From NCBI RefSeq assembly GCF_918797505.1, contig NC_092802.1, positions 15,273,883 through 15,337,882 on the forward strand: a stretch of 64,000 bases of DNA, given 5' to 3'. Each line of letters begins with the position of its first letter. Positions within the stretch are counted from its first letter, which is position 1. A model generated the notes under the pieces. The model was not told where the DNA came from and did no database searches. It saw only the letters and a list, made by a program, of their open reading frames with translations. The stretch is from Bemisia tabaci. Lineage: Eukaryota; Arthropoda; Insecta; Hemiptera; Aleyrodidae. The position numbers and the translations under genes are program-made. Shown in pieces: positions 48,401 to 59,500 of the stretch.

Positions 48401-50275
48401 AATGTTAGAATAATTTGTCTGTATATTTTTTATTTATTCATTTTTTATTTCCCACATTATGTTTGTAACAAACATCATTTTTTTTTTACATTCGAACAGA
48501 AATCTTCTCAACACTAGTTGATGAGTATATACATAGTTACAAATTTGTAAATTGATTGTATCAACTAGCGTAGTTAAATAAATTATTTCCAAAAAAATTC
48601 TCAACGGCAGAGCAAGCTGAAAGATCTTAAGGAAAGAGAAAAAAAAACAAAATTAATTTTGGTCATGGTCACCAATGGCAACAGTAATGGTCGTCACGAA
48701 TAATTAAGTTAAACCATATTGAGGTAAACATAAAATCAGAATTTCAAATGAAGTCAGTTTGAAAATACACTCATCAATGTGAAGAAATTGAGAAACAAAA
48801 TATTAATCTTTAAAAATAAGGAATGGCTATTGCTTCCAACAGGAGTAATCTGTGGCTAATGGGCCATCACACAGGGTACAAAATTGAGAACCATATTATT
48901 TGTTTCCTTGTCAAAATTTCAAGTAGAATGAGATGGATGCACTGAAACTTTCCAAATTCTATTCATTAGTCAGAAAATAATGGTTTTTGTTGACGTTAAT
49001 TCACACTTCTCGCCAACAGAAAAACTTCAGTCTTCTTGGGTTTAATCGAGCCCTACTTATAGTGGTTGCAGTATATTATGATAGAAAAATTTTCTTGCAT
49101 AAGAAGAGGAAGGAAATCCATTTTATGTGGAACCAAGCACTAGAAATTTGATGTTTTAAAATGAATTAAAACCAAAAATTCAAAAAACTCCGGTTATTTG
49201 CCAAACGTATAGGTGTTTATTATGTATACTATGCCTGATTATTTCCCATTTATGGGAAATAATTGGTTAGGCAATTTTTCGATATTTTTATTGTGTTCTG
49301 CGCAGGATTATTATGAAAAAACATGTGCTGGAGTGCTTGAATTCTTTCTTAAAGTAAACAAGGATTGCTTAATTTCATACCTTGTTCAGTGGTTCATTTT
49401 AGAGGGTGACACAAACCATAATTATCATTGTTTAGTTATATGTAAACAAACTTTTTTAAATGAATTTAGAATATCAAAAGCTCTCCTAGTAATTAATTTT
49501 TCATAAACTTATAAGATGGTTTTATTTTAATTTTTCTCCTCTTTTTTAGGTAAAATCTCGTTACTTAGAACAACGTCCAGCTAGAAACAATGCTAGCAAG
49601 GCGAACATTGCTCCTGAAAAGAAACCAACTCCTCTTCTGCAAAGACGGCCAGTGAAAATCCAGTCCAACAAAATCTCATCTTCAGAATCTTCCCGTACTA
49701 ACTCTCCAGCAGCGCCTCGCCCAGCCAATGGCCGAGCACTCAATGTTCGCTCCTCCCATTGTACACCTCTATCGCGACGCAAAGATATTCCTGCTGCAGA
49801 ACCGGTTGAATTGTCCAAACCAAAACCTTTATCAAATCGTAAATCATCACTCACCCAAAGCAAAACTCCCTGCGCTAATGTTGCCAGCACGAGAACCCAA
49901 AACATGAGAATAGCTGCCCGAAATGCCGCGAAAAAGAACGGGGTGGTTGCTAAACCATCGACAGAAAAAGAGGCTACCCAGTCGCCAGCAGTGAATCGTA
50001 GGACAATACAGAGACCTGTAAACGCAGGAAATGCCGAAAATAAATCGCCTTTGAAGCAACGAGTGAAGCCACAAAACAAAGATAAAGCTGCCGCCTCAGG
50101 ATTAACTGTGCGCCGTAGTAATTTTGCAAATAGTGATAATAAAGTTCAGAAGAGTGCTGGCACGGTGAAAGCAACATCTGAAAAAACAAACACTAAGTCT
50201 CATAAATCTGATCTGTTGCATAGCTCATCACGCTCTGGGACTTTTTGCAAAGATAATCCTGGAGGTGCCAATTAA
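33432..50275 (+). CDS. Two-BTB serine-rich protein, serine-enriched protein/BTBD8-like
   Basis: Twelve coding exons in phase: 33432-33532 (ATG; in-frame TGA just upstream), 34324-34506, 35146-35587, 36540-39750, 40239-40461, 41169-41346, 41774-41965, 42767-42930, 44648-44810, 46367-46555, 47808-47954 and 49550-50275 (TAA), giving 1972 residues. A diverged N-terminal BTB-like fold covers about 25-120 (FCDVEIQF...IKTHSSFLSLYAPQFF). Residues ~150-1310 are Ser/Asn/Asp-rich and disordered, mostly in one 3.2-kb exon. They hold six FFIDL-type motifs and a short coiled coil near 615-645. A canonical BTB domain spans 1331-1446 (PDVIVEVGGRRIKAHKCIL), followed by a BACK-like helical part (YGLDDLYRKCLRWINKHF). 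The last 240 residues are basic and disordered. The order matches vertebrate BTBD8 and, as I recall it, Drosophila serine-enriched protein (gprs). The family link is fairly sure, the exact ortholog name less so. BTBD8 is linked to AP-2/clathrin trafficking; a scaffold or adaptor role here is inference. Confidence 0.88.
34669..35084. mobile_element. MITE with 20-bp terminal inverted repeats
   Basis: Both ends read GCAGGCAAATAGTCAAATCA in inverted orientation, with further imperfect pairing inward (AATGCCTAGGCA against AATGCCTGGGCA). The element is 416 bp with no ORF. It lies in the BTB gene's second intron, ending about 60 bases before exon 3. Confidence 0.75.
35827..35945. repeat. G14 homopolymer followed by a GGCGC-rich repeat fragment
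   Basis: Fourteen G at 35,828-35,841 precede a stretch with repeated GGCGC words (TTGGCGCAATGGCGCC) and GAGTTTCGAACACTG. The latter two resemble tRNA-type A and B boxes, so a decayed SINE is possible, but the spacing and folding do not support a tRNA gene. Confidence 0.35.
42478..42709. mobile_element. Near-perfect palindromic MITE (hairpin) close to an exon
   Basis: Arms 42,478-42,572 and 42,616-42,709 are almost exact reverse complements, opening with CACGGAAAAAA and including GTGAGTGCAATGTTTCAA. The loop is about 43 bases. The element is 232 bp without an ORF. It lies in the BTB gene's seventh intron, ending 57 bases before the exon that begins at 42,767, where transcribed RNA would form a stable stem. 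Confidence 0.88.
44176..44412. mobile_element. MITE family A copy, diverged
   Basis: Recognisable from TACCAAGGAAGATTGTC at the left, the internal TTCAGATAATTTTG and TTTCATCTAAAAT blocks, and GTTCATACAGCATTCTTCC at the right. It lies in the BTB gene intron before exon 9. Confidence 0.5.
44960..45604. mobile_element. MITE with ~165-bp terminal inverted repeats
   Basis: The left arm (44,960-45,123) and right arm (45,438-45,604) are long inverted copies. They share GCACACCTCTTATGGGAAGC, ATTCGATTCTCCTCAAGATG, CCAACTTTCTACGATGCAC and GAAGATTCAATTATTCGGCG. The internal ~315 bases are unrelated to the arms. Open frames crossing the arms read similar peptides from both sides, an artefact of the inverted repeat. 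It lies in the BTB gene's ninth intron (between exons 9 and 10). Confidence 0.85.
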
Positions 50276-52900
50276 TGAATCGTTTTTAGCAGATATTCGA
50301 TAAGCTTTTTTTCCTAGTGGTTAATCCTTTTCTAATGAGGTTTTTCCTCATCCATGCACTTGATTTCAGTTTACAATGGTGCTTTAAAGCTAGAGTCAAC
50401 TGCATAGGTCTTAATTTGTATCTTTGAGTAAGTTTATGTGTTTATAATATTTTGGGTTTTACGTAAAACGGTGAAACCTTTTCAATGATCTCTGTACAGC
50501 TTACGTTTGAGTTTTCTTTTTCAAGAAGTTTTCGAATTCAGGAGTGTAATATATATAAAGTTTCTTAAGTAGATTTCAACTGTACGATATCTATCCAACA
50601 GCATTTTAGCAAAAGAGCAAACAAACTAATGGACATATCCTCAAGTTTTCAATAGGAGTTTCTCAATCCTTTAGATTTATTGTTCTGAAAGTAGTAATGT
50701 CTCTCATGGAGAGTTTCATTCTCTGTCCAAGTATTCTGCTCTACTGGTCTCCTAGCGTCAAGTGTAAGTGAAGTACACAGATTAAATTGACATTCCGTTT
50801 TTTAAAAAATCCTAAAACATGTCCTTATTTAAAATTTTGAACATTCCCACCGCTGAAGCACTGTCATTTCCGTTTATATTAAGGCTAAAAATATTGAACC
50901 GGCGGGCCGATTATTGAAAGTCTGAAGCAGCCCGATAAGACATCTAAATGCAATATATTGCATGGTAAAGATAGAGCCATGTTTTGTCTTGTCGTGCTGA
51001 CATAGTTTCAATAATCGGCCTGCCGGATCATATAGCATTTATTTGTTTTGAACTTTAATTTCTTTCAGTACTGCTTTCATTTCTTTTTTTTAGGATATTT
51101 GTTCTTATTTTTTTTATTTTTTATTTTTATATCAATTGTATTAAAAATTGAATGTGCATATTGATGGTGAAATTGTATGTCATTGGGGGTGCTTCCTACA
51201 GTTTTTTAATTTTTTTTATTCAGGGGAAAATTGATCAATGTCTCTATATATGACTGTAAGATTATTCTGGGTATAGAAAAAAAACCATTCCTTTTGTTTA
51301 AAAAAATTCTTATTGTTTCTGTCATGATAAAATTAAATGATAAAGCTCAATTTCAAGGCAATTGAGCATAGGTTATTTTTTGTTTTTTCAAACTTTGATG
51401 TTTCTTTAAAATCTGTGAGTGCAGTATTTTCACCATGTGAAGAAGCCATCTATGTAAAACGTAACTCTGGGAATAGGATTTTTTAACTAAACCCTCATCC
51501 CCCTCGAAAAGCCTGCAGAACATAGGTCTGCTCCTCTTAAAAAAATTATGAAATACTCAGTTTAAGGACCCCCCCCCCCCCCCCCCCCGGTCAGCATTTT
51601 GTAACGAATTTTGGATGAAAATCTGCCACCTTGCGTTCATTTTTCATTCCAGTTTTTCAAAAAATTGGCGCAAAATGCATTCTAGCGTTAAATATTGTAG
51701 GCCGAAATGTCTGTCCCCTGTGACGCTCCTGTAATGCAGGCTCAGACCCTCCCTCTCCCCTCTCCCCCTCCCCTGGAGTGTCACGTATTTTATAGAGTGT
51801 AATGTAATGTGTAATAAATTTCAAATGAGTGTTGTATGGTTGCCTTTGAATAAATTCACAAGAATTTTTACTTGAGTCCATCATGAGACAATTGGAGAGG
51901 TGCTTTCTTCTTTTCCAGTGAATCAAAACATTGCAAATGACACCAGAGACAGCTAGTACTCCTAGTTATCCTGTACAAAGTTATCCTAAAGCTGCTGTCA
52001 AATTTAAAATTTTCTTAATGCTTCAAAATTTACTATTGAGCCTGCATTCCTCCAAAATACACTCCTGAAAATTTTGATTATACAAGCACTTGGAAAATCT
52101 TAATGACTACTGGTAATCAATGCAATATTGATTCAGAATTTGAGTCCTTGAATTGCTATGTCCAATGTCCCTCAATGTGTCACTATCTTAAGTAATTGAG
52201 AAATGGTCTCCAGTTTAAATTTATTCATTTCATTGTGAAATAGGAATACAAATGTGAATTTAGACAGCATTAAGCAGAAGGAACTATCTAAAAAGGGGAG
52301 TTTTGCGGGGGAAAACCCTCAGTACCTACTATCGGAAAGTACTGGATTCTATATTTTTTCTTGAAACTCTTTTTGTAGTTAATGTCTGCTTAATGATGTA
52401 AAATTATGCTGTATTTGTCTTGTAAAGGAGCTGCAAAGTGTGATCTACCGTAGTTTTGCTCTCCAGCCACTAAATCCTAAGATTTCATGCAATAGAACTG
52501 TCAAGTTGTTATACCCACTATTATTTTATTATCTGTTTGATTCATTTATAAGTTTTATTTATCATATTTATTCATCCATTTTTTGTTATTTTTTTAAATT
52601 TAATTAAACGAGCCAGTAGATGGAAAAAGGGCGAGAACCTAACTCATGCTTTTTTTCCAGAGAACGGTTATTTTAATTCAACATAGTCTCAAGTTCTTGC
52701 TCCCAAATTTTCATGACGCAAGCTGGAAAATCGAATGAGGTTTTGTAATATTCAAGGAGACCAGTTCTACATTAGCAGCGCTTTGAAACTTCAAACGCAC
52801 TTTTCTTGAAACATGCTTGTCTGAATCCCCCCTTCCTCCATCTATCACCTCAAATGATCAGTTTAAGTTTGTGTCCTGTAAATAAAGAGTCGTTAACGAG
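50276..52900 (+). other. 3' UTR and downstream flank of the BTB gene
   Basis: AATAAA signals occur at 51,813-51,818, 51,849-51,854 and 52,881-52,886, so 3' ends roughly 1.5-2.6 kb past the stop are possible. Which is used cannot be told. The stretch also contains a palindromic element at 50,896-51,029 and a C20 run at 51,569-51,588. Confidence 0.5.
50896..51029. mobile_element. Palindromic foldback element in the putative 3' UTR
   Basis: The arms meet at the self-complementary centre GCAATATATTGC (50,950-50,961) and end in GAACCGGCGGGCCGATTATT on the left against a reverse-complement GATCCGGCAGGCCGATTATT on the right. Length is about 134 bases. If the distal polyadenylation sites are used it would be part of the BTB gene's mRNA. 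Confidence 0.8.
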
Positions 52901-53095
52901 TACCGTTCTTGTTGGATGTAAAAAATAAACATTTTTCCCAAAGGAAAGAAAAAAAATAATTACAAAGAAAAAAAGAAAAATCGATAAACAAAAAAAATTG
53001 TAACTTGCATGATTCTGTGTACTTAATTTGCCTTGGTAATTTTAGAACGAAGTACATCTGTATCTGTTTTTTATGTATTTGTAGCATTAGATGTA

Positions 53096-53276
53096 ATCTG
53101 CCGTGCTAAGGAAGAATGTCACTTGAACCTTCAAGCGTGGCGGGATCTCCTGCGTTGTAAAAAGTCTGAAAATTTCAAGGAAAAATATTTATTTTCCATA
53201 AAAAATAAATATTTTCTGGGACGATTTGGAAAAATACAACTGCCCGCACGGCGTTTTTCCATAACACTGCAGTAAT
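53096..53276. mobile_element. MITE family A-related short copy
   Basis: It begins ATCTGCCGTGCTAAGGAAGA, matching the family A terminus, and ends with an inverted CACGGCGTTTTTCCATAACA. The interior is shorter than in the 29.5-kb copy. Confidence 0.6.
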
Positions 53277-54633
53277 ACTGGCTGGAAGAATTATAGCTCT
53301 GATCTTTCTAAGACTGAATACTATAGTTAACTAAGCTTTAACCAATTTTTTTGTGCATCTGCTTTTTTAAGTCAAGAAGACAGTCAAGAATGCTCAAACT
53401 GTCTGGAATTATATAAATAGAAACATTAATGGTTAAGTTTAAGTTCTTTTTTTATTTTGGCATCTGATACGTTCCAAAGACCCATGTAGAATTTTTTCTC
53501 CCTGCCGTGAGAATATGTTTTTACTGTATTCTTTTCTTTTCGATCGGAGGAACTCAATCCTGTGCTCATTTTAGATCCTCCCTTCATACTAATGATAAAA
53601 CTAATTAATTTTCCTAAGTTTTGTTTGTGTTCTGCTATCAAGCCAATCGGCACATCCGATCTGTGTTCCTTACTGTTCTCATCTTTCAACAATGTAGTCT
53701 TCAGTCAACATTCCTTCATTCTTTAATTTTTTTCCCTTCTCTGTAGAATTGTTCCCTTTTTTTTGAACTTTGAAGATCTATCAATGTTTTTTGTCAAAGG
53801 AAGAGTATCAATAAGGGCCTTTTTTGGGCTCACCTCAGCTTAGTTTCTTCAACCCCACGATTTTTTGCTCCTTGAATATGTTTTACGGAATGCATCAAGA
53901 TTTGGTAATTTTCGATCTCTTTCTCTTTTTGTTGATGTTTCGTTATGAAGCCGATCAGATTATTCAGCTTTCAACCACAAACCCCCCATAATTCACATTT
54001 TTTCGTCAAAATAGGCCTTCAGACTTATGTTTAGGCCAGTATTAGACTTGAAAAGAGACTGCAAATGACCAAATCATGGTGCGTTCCATGAAAAAAAGAC
54101 CTTCAAACTGCCGAAAATCAAAGAGTTGAGAAAATTCAGGGTGGATCCATAAAGGGTCCTTATCAGCACCCCTCCTCTTTTTCAACAATAGTGCAAAAAC
54201 AGTGTAAATAAGTTGTAAATATTTACTCTCAGATTTCTAGGGTCAGTTACTTTTTAGCTACACTTTTTTATCGTGATAGGGAGTTACATGAAAAATGCAA
54301 AGCACTTGATTGACTTCGCTTCAAAGTCCTTACACTTCAAAACTTGATTTTGATAAAAAAAAATTCATAAAAAATGAAGCATTTTCCCCAAAAGAGACTA
54401 TTGAGCATGTTATGTTACTTACACCAGTTGCAATATCTTTCCCCTGCGAAAACCACAATTTTAACTTTACTATGAAATTTTGTGACAAAGCTTTCAAATC
54501 TCATAACTACAAATACAAAAATGCAAATCAAATATCCCACTGAAGTGACTGTTGGCTATAAACATGGAATAGATATCATGTACTGCATAGTAGTTTAATG
54601 AGCCCTAGATTATCCCTTCATTACCGTAATCGG

Positions 54634-54905
54634 TTAGTGGCACCCATTTTTCTAAAGTTAATTTTCTGAAAGCACGGTTTGAAAAAAGCTTTTGGGGATC
54701 TTTCGAATTGTTTTAAGCCCTAAATAGTAGAGAAACCCCGTTTTAAAAATGCCAAAAATGGGACTTGTTCGAAACGATGTTTTTAGTGGGCTCGGATGAG
54801 GTAGTTAGGCGGGGAAAGGGAGTTTGCTGATTGGTTACATTAGAATATTTGTAACACAACCCTGAAAAAATTCCTGGCAACTATCCCATTGCTCGTAAAA
54901 ATCTT
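54634..54905 (+). repeat. Dispersed repeat, family X copy
   Basis: Same block order as the copy at 19,400-19,815, including GGCACCCA, CGTTTTAAAAATGCCAAAAA, GTTTGCTGATTGG and ACACAACCCTGAAAAAATTC. Diverged, without coding capacity. Confidence 0.6.
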
Positions 54906-55351
54906 GTTGAATTGCTGCGCCATATTTTGGAAGAATTTATGAATCTTCAAAGTAAAATTTATCTTGATCATTTTTGGGCATTTCATTAAGTAATCATTAG
55001 CTGACCCTAACAATCAAGTAGTAGTTGAATAATGCTTAAATTTATAAATACTTAATTAATGTATTTGCTAGTATTGATGAAACAATGATTGTAATTTTTG
55101 TAAAAGTTTCATGAGCATTACTATGCTGAATAATTTATTCGATGCTAGTCAAAGTGCCATTTTGGCTCAATTATTCCATTTTTCTTTATGTATCATAGTG
55201 TAGTTCTTAAAATTGTACTTTTTCTGCTCTGCTTTTCTCAGATTTTGCAAATTTTAGTTATCACTGCATGAATTAAATTAACCAATTGAATTAATTGCAA
55301 TTCTAGTATGTCATTTTTCTGCTTTGTTTCAACTTCAAATATCCTTCAGGA

Positions 55352-55509
55352 TTGTCGTTTTCAAAGTAGATGATCCAGAGGTTTCAAAGTCAGTGGAAGA
55401 ATTATCTGCTCTATTTTCAAATTTAGTTGTTTCTTCCGTTTTCATTAAAGAACAAGGGAGTTTCGGCTCCGTAGAAAATGTGAAATGTGAAGAATTTTTC
55501 TTCGTTTGA
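55352..55509 (+). CDS. Candidate terminal exon, function unknown
   Basis: After a pyrimidine-rich tract and CAG at about 55,351, an open frame of 50-odd codons reads IVVFKVDDPEVSKSVEELSA, then LFSNLVVSSVFIKEQGSFGS, and stops at 55,509. Composition is protein-like and unlike the surrounding AT-rich DNA, but no partner exon or family is identified. It could be a remnant, an exon of an unlocated gene, or chance. Confidence 0.2.
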
Positions 55510-55795
55510 AATTAAGATATAGTTTTTACATACTTACAACGTCTTTCTCAATTCATCAAGTCAAGTGAGAAGAGTCAGGAAAAGCAGTTAAGAAGTCTCC
55601 AAACTACATTTTTTATTTCCTGTATCTCTACTTTCCACTTTTTTAATTTCCCACCTCAAATCTCTCACATTATCCATTTCCAACGAAGTTGGAAAAATTA
55701 GGCAAACTAAGCCATAGAATTCTAAAAACTTAAATAAATTACAATCAGCGTAATTTTACTCCTCCATGAATTTGAAAGTATTTACATAAATACCT

Positions 55796-56328
55796 TCATA
55801 TGTATAGTTTCTTCTTATCAATAACTTCAACGTTCGTGCTCAATTCATATTCTTCAAGATATTGAAAGCAGGCTTGTAGGTAATCTTGAAAGCCATTTAC
55901 AGGTTTTCTGATCAAAATAGAATTTGTGTCATGAATGTGGTTTCTCAGGGGTGTTTTGGGAATTTTATTAGTCTTTCTAGCATTTCTTCCAAGCACAATT
56001 CCTGCCTATATCACTTTTTTAGTTGGCCAAGGCCAATAATTATTTTTTTATTTATTTGGCGGAAAGTTCCAAGTAAAATTAATTTCTAATTGCTACTGCC
56101 ATATAGGTTTACCTCCTTCTTTCTTACATTCGTTGTCCAGTCGTATAAATAAGAAATGTAAGTCCCTTTTCTATTTTTTCTCCTCTTTCCAGGAATTTCT
56201 AAGGCTCCACACAAAAACTCACACTTTATGACTTCCCCACCTTTAGTGAGAGAAATATCTAGAACCAGTGTCAACAATTTCCTTTGTTTCATATCTTCAA
56301 ATTGTCTCTTTATGAACCTTACTTTCAA
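55796..56328 (-). CDS. Candidate coding remnant on the minus strand
   Basis: Two protein-like open frames lie close together. The upstream one (56,328 down to 56,086) includes RQFEDMKQRKLLTLVLDISL and GTYISYLYDWTTN followed by a GTAAGA donor-like string. The second (55,996 to 55,796) includes RKPVNGFQDYLQACFQYLEE and ends at a stop. Neither has a clear start or a recognised domain, and their phases do not join neatly. A decayed gene or retrocopy is possible. Confidence 0.2.
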
Positions 56329-56599
56329 CTTAATAATTTAAAAATTCTGTCTCATTACTCTGTTTTTCGTTTCCTTTTGTTTATAATTGTATGATTTTGT
56401 TCTTTCATTTATTTTCTATTTATTTATTTTTATCGGTTTTCATTTTTATTTTTTATATTAAATCTTTATTATCATTTTCAATTTTTTTCTGTTCTGTTTT
56501 CTCTCCTGATTTTTTTTCGCCCTTTAATTCATTTCATATTGGTACCTTCAACGAAAAGTATATCCTCGCCATTATCGATTTAAGATTTTTTTTTGTTTG

Positions 56600-59500
56600 A
56601 AGTCTTTCAAAATTATATTTTTTTTCGTATCAATAAATGGACGCAACTAAGTTGTCTCTTTGAGCTGGTACCTCATTATGTACCGTTCTTGTTTTCTAAT
56701 TGGCTGTCATTAGATGAAATTAATGTATCTGCGTACACTTATCATAAAAACGTTTAGCAACTAGTGCATTGTATTGGAATCAAGCATTTTATAGTTATAA
56801 CCATCATTTTTTGTCAACTTTTCTCTCGTAGATGTAGCTCGGCTCTGTTCAACGGTGTCCACTTGAATCTACTGGTGAAGGGGTGAGGTACAAAGTTTGC
56901 TAAAATTTTGATAATTTGGAGGAAATCAAGTATAAAAGTTGAGCCGAGTCTAATGGATTCTTCTAAATTTTCTTAGTATTGTGTGCGCAGTCCTTAGATG
57001 AAGAAAAGGAAGGTAAGAAGTTAAGAACCCAATAAAATAATTTAAATCATGAATTCCTTTAATCGATACAAAAGATGGTATAAATAATGATCAAAAATAA
57101 ATAAGAACAGAAAATAGCATTATCATAGTGCCTACAATTAAATAGTTTGACAATGCGGAAGTTGACTAGATAAAGAAAAGAAAAATAAATGGTCTTTGAA
57201 AAATAGTGAGAGAAAAGTTAAGTCTTTAGATTAGAGTAAAACTTCATAAGCTGCCATTGGGATGAACGATGAAGAACAGACAAAATACCGACGGTGAGAC
57301 TTGGAAAACAGGTAAGTGCCTCAATTTTGGAATTTAAAATTTGTGCCCTTACTTTAATTCCTCCAGAAGAAAGTCATCTGATATTGCAATATTTTTTCAG
57401 AGAATATTCTTGTAAGGAGGGAAAAATCACACTGACTTTCATGTAATGACAGTAGTGATCGTTCTTCAAACGATCAAAACCGACTTTAGACTCCTATAGT
57501 CGCAAGTTGAGCACTCTTTTTTCCAGTAACTCCGTCGATACCAAGGTTTCCTTGTTTCCACAAGCCAATGAACAGTATTAACCATTAAGTTTTCGTTTCG
57601 TAAAAGATGAGCAAAGAATGAATGCAGAAATTAAGTCAAACATGAATTGAAGTTGTTCCATCTGAAGAGAACTCAAATAAGGCCCTGGACCTAAAAATAA
57701 TCTGAATAGCTTTCAATGATCTGGCGAAGAAATCTTGAAACTCATGCATGATGAGGAATGCTTAAAAATAGATGAGAAAATTGTCAATAATAGTAGAAAG
57801 GTAAAAAACGGTGAAAGATAGAATGACACAAACATTAGCATTTACATACAGTAGAAAAATAATTACAATGAGTTTCACAGGAAAAAAAAGAAAGAAAGAA
57901 AAAAAAGGAGAAGAAGAAAAGCCACTAGACAAGTATGAGTCAAAGTACTAAGTAACACGTTTGCTCTTCAAACACAAAGAAAACGAATCACACAACGAGA
58001 AGTCTGAAAATCGTCCTTGACAAGATATAAATATTTAAAATTAACATGGGTTCAGTGGCAAAAATACAAATGACATCTTTAGTATGATCTAACTTCCATT
58101 AGATTTGTGTTAAAAATATTATTAACTCGTTCAGAAGTTAAATTCTGAACTTTCCGTGGTGTGAATCGTTTTCAATGAAAGATTTTGAAGAGTAAAAATG
58201 TGACGTTATCTTCCAGTCCAGACTATGTCTGGTCGCCCATTGAAGGAGATAAAAATTTAAGCCTTTGAAACAATGTTTTGAATTTCAATGCTACTGACTA
58301 AATTGGTAGGAAAAGAATCAAATCTGAAAATGGCAAAAAAAAGATATTACTTCGAAAGCTCATAATCACAAAATGAATCTTATAGATATCTGGCTAACGA
58401 ATTGCTCACAAATGAGAAACTTTTCCACTGCCCTATAATCAAACAGTTGAACATTTCATTATAGACCGACAAAATAATAGATACAAGAAATAAATTTTAC
58501 TGATGTAACCATGAAAGAAAATATAACTAAAAAAAAGAGAGAAAAGACTCCTGTCGGCACTATCAAAGATCTAATTTACATTATTTGATCATTTCAGTTG
58601 GAGAACTGCCTGCAAGGTCAAAAAACTAAATCCTGGTAAAAAATTAAATGAGCGAAAAATGGAAGAAACAGAAGAGGGCAGAACTGAGCTTGTATCAAAA
58701 AATACAACCATTCACAAACTTGATGAGGGGAAAAAAGTAAAAAAACAACGCATTGATCACGACCAAACAGTTTTTTTAAAAAACATTTGTGCATTTTAAT
58801 CTTTCAAGCTTATTCTTGTTTGCAAAGCAGGGACGGATTATTGAACTATCGGATAATCATTGAAAGGAGACGGGAATTTTAGTAGCAGGTGCCTATAAAA
58901 CCTTGCATGATTCCTACAATTTACAAAAATTGAAAACATTGTGGGACAATGCGTACTGAGTACTCTCCTTTCTCCTCCGGTAGTTATCTATTCGATTGTT
59001 GAATACGCTTGTGGATGAAATTTTTGGACATTAAATAATTCAATTGTGAGTATTACAGTAGAATATTTTTCTTTCAAGCCTTCCAAATGAGGTCTAGTTC
59101 CGTACACTTTTTCAATTATTTTTTTTATTTTATTTTTTTTTCAAATTTGGATCATGTACCTGATAATACCATTATAATATACTGAAATGGCTATAAAATG
59201 ATTTATCTGATGACAGATGAGGAAACAATAAAGTGGAGAAAAATGGTATACTGAGCACAGAAACCCAGTTACTAAGTTCCTGATCAATCGTGCAGTCAAA
59301 TAGCAGCCAGAGACCTCTGGTCCAACGGAAGGAGAGAACTAACAATGAAGGGGCTTGAGAGTTTCAAAAAACCTTTTATACATTAGAATAAAATGCAGTA
59401 CTTCAGTTACTAAAGCCTACATGAAATGCAACTGAGAGGAGGGTTTTTGAACACCTTTCACAAAAATTCCCTCCTTATACAAATCACTAAAGGTGTTCTT

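Noticed and set aside
49561..50079. Long minus-strand open frame of 172 codons
   Set aside because: It is the exact antisense of the last coding exon of the BTB gene, whose plus-strand frame continues spliced protein; no independent evidence.
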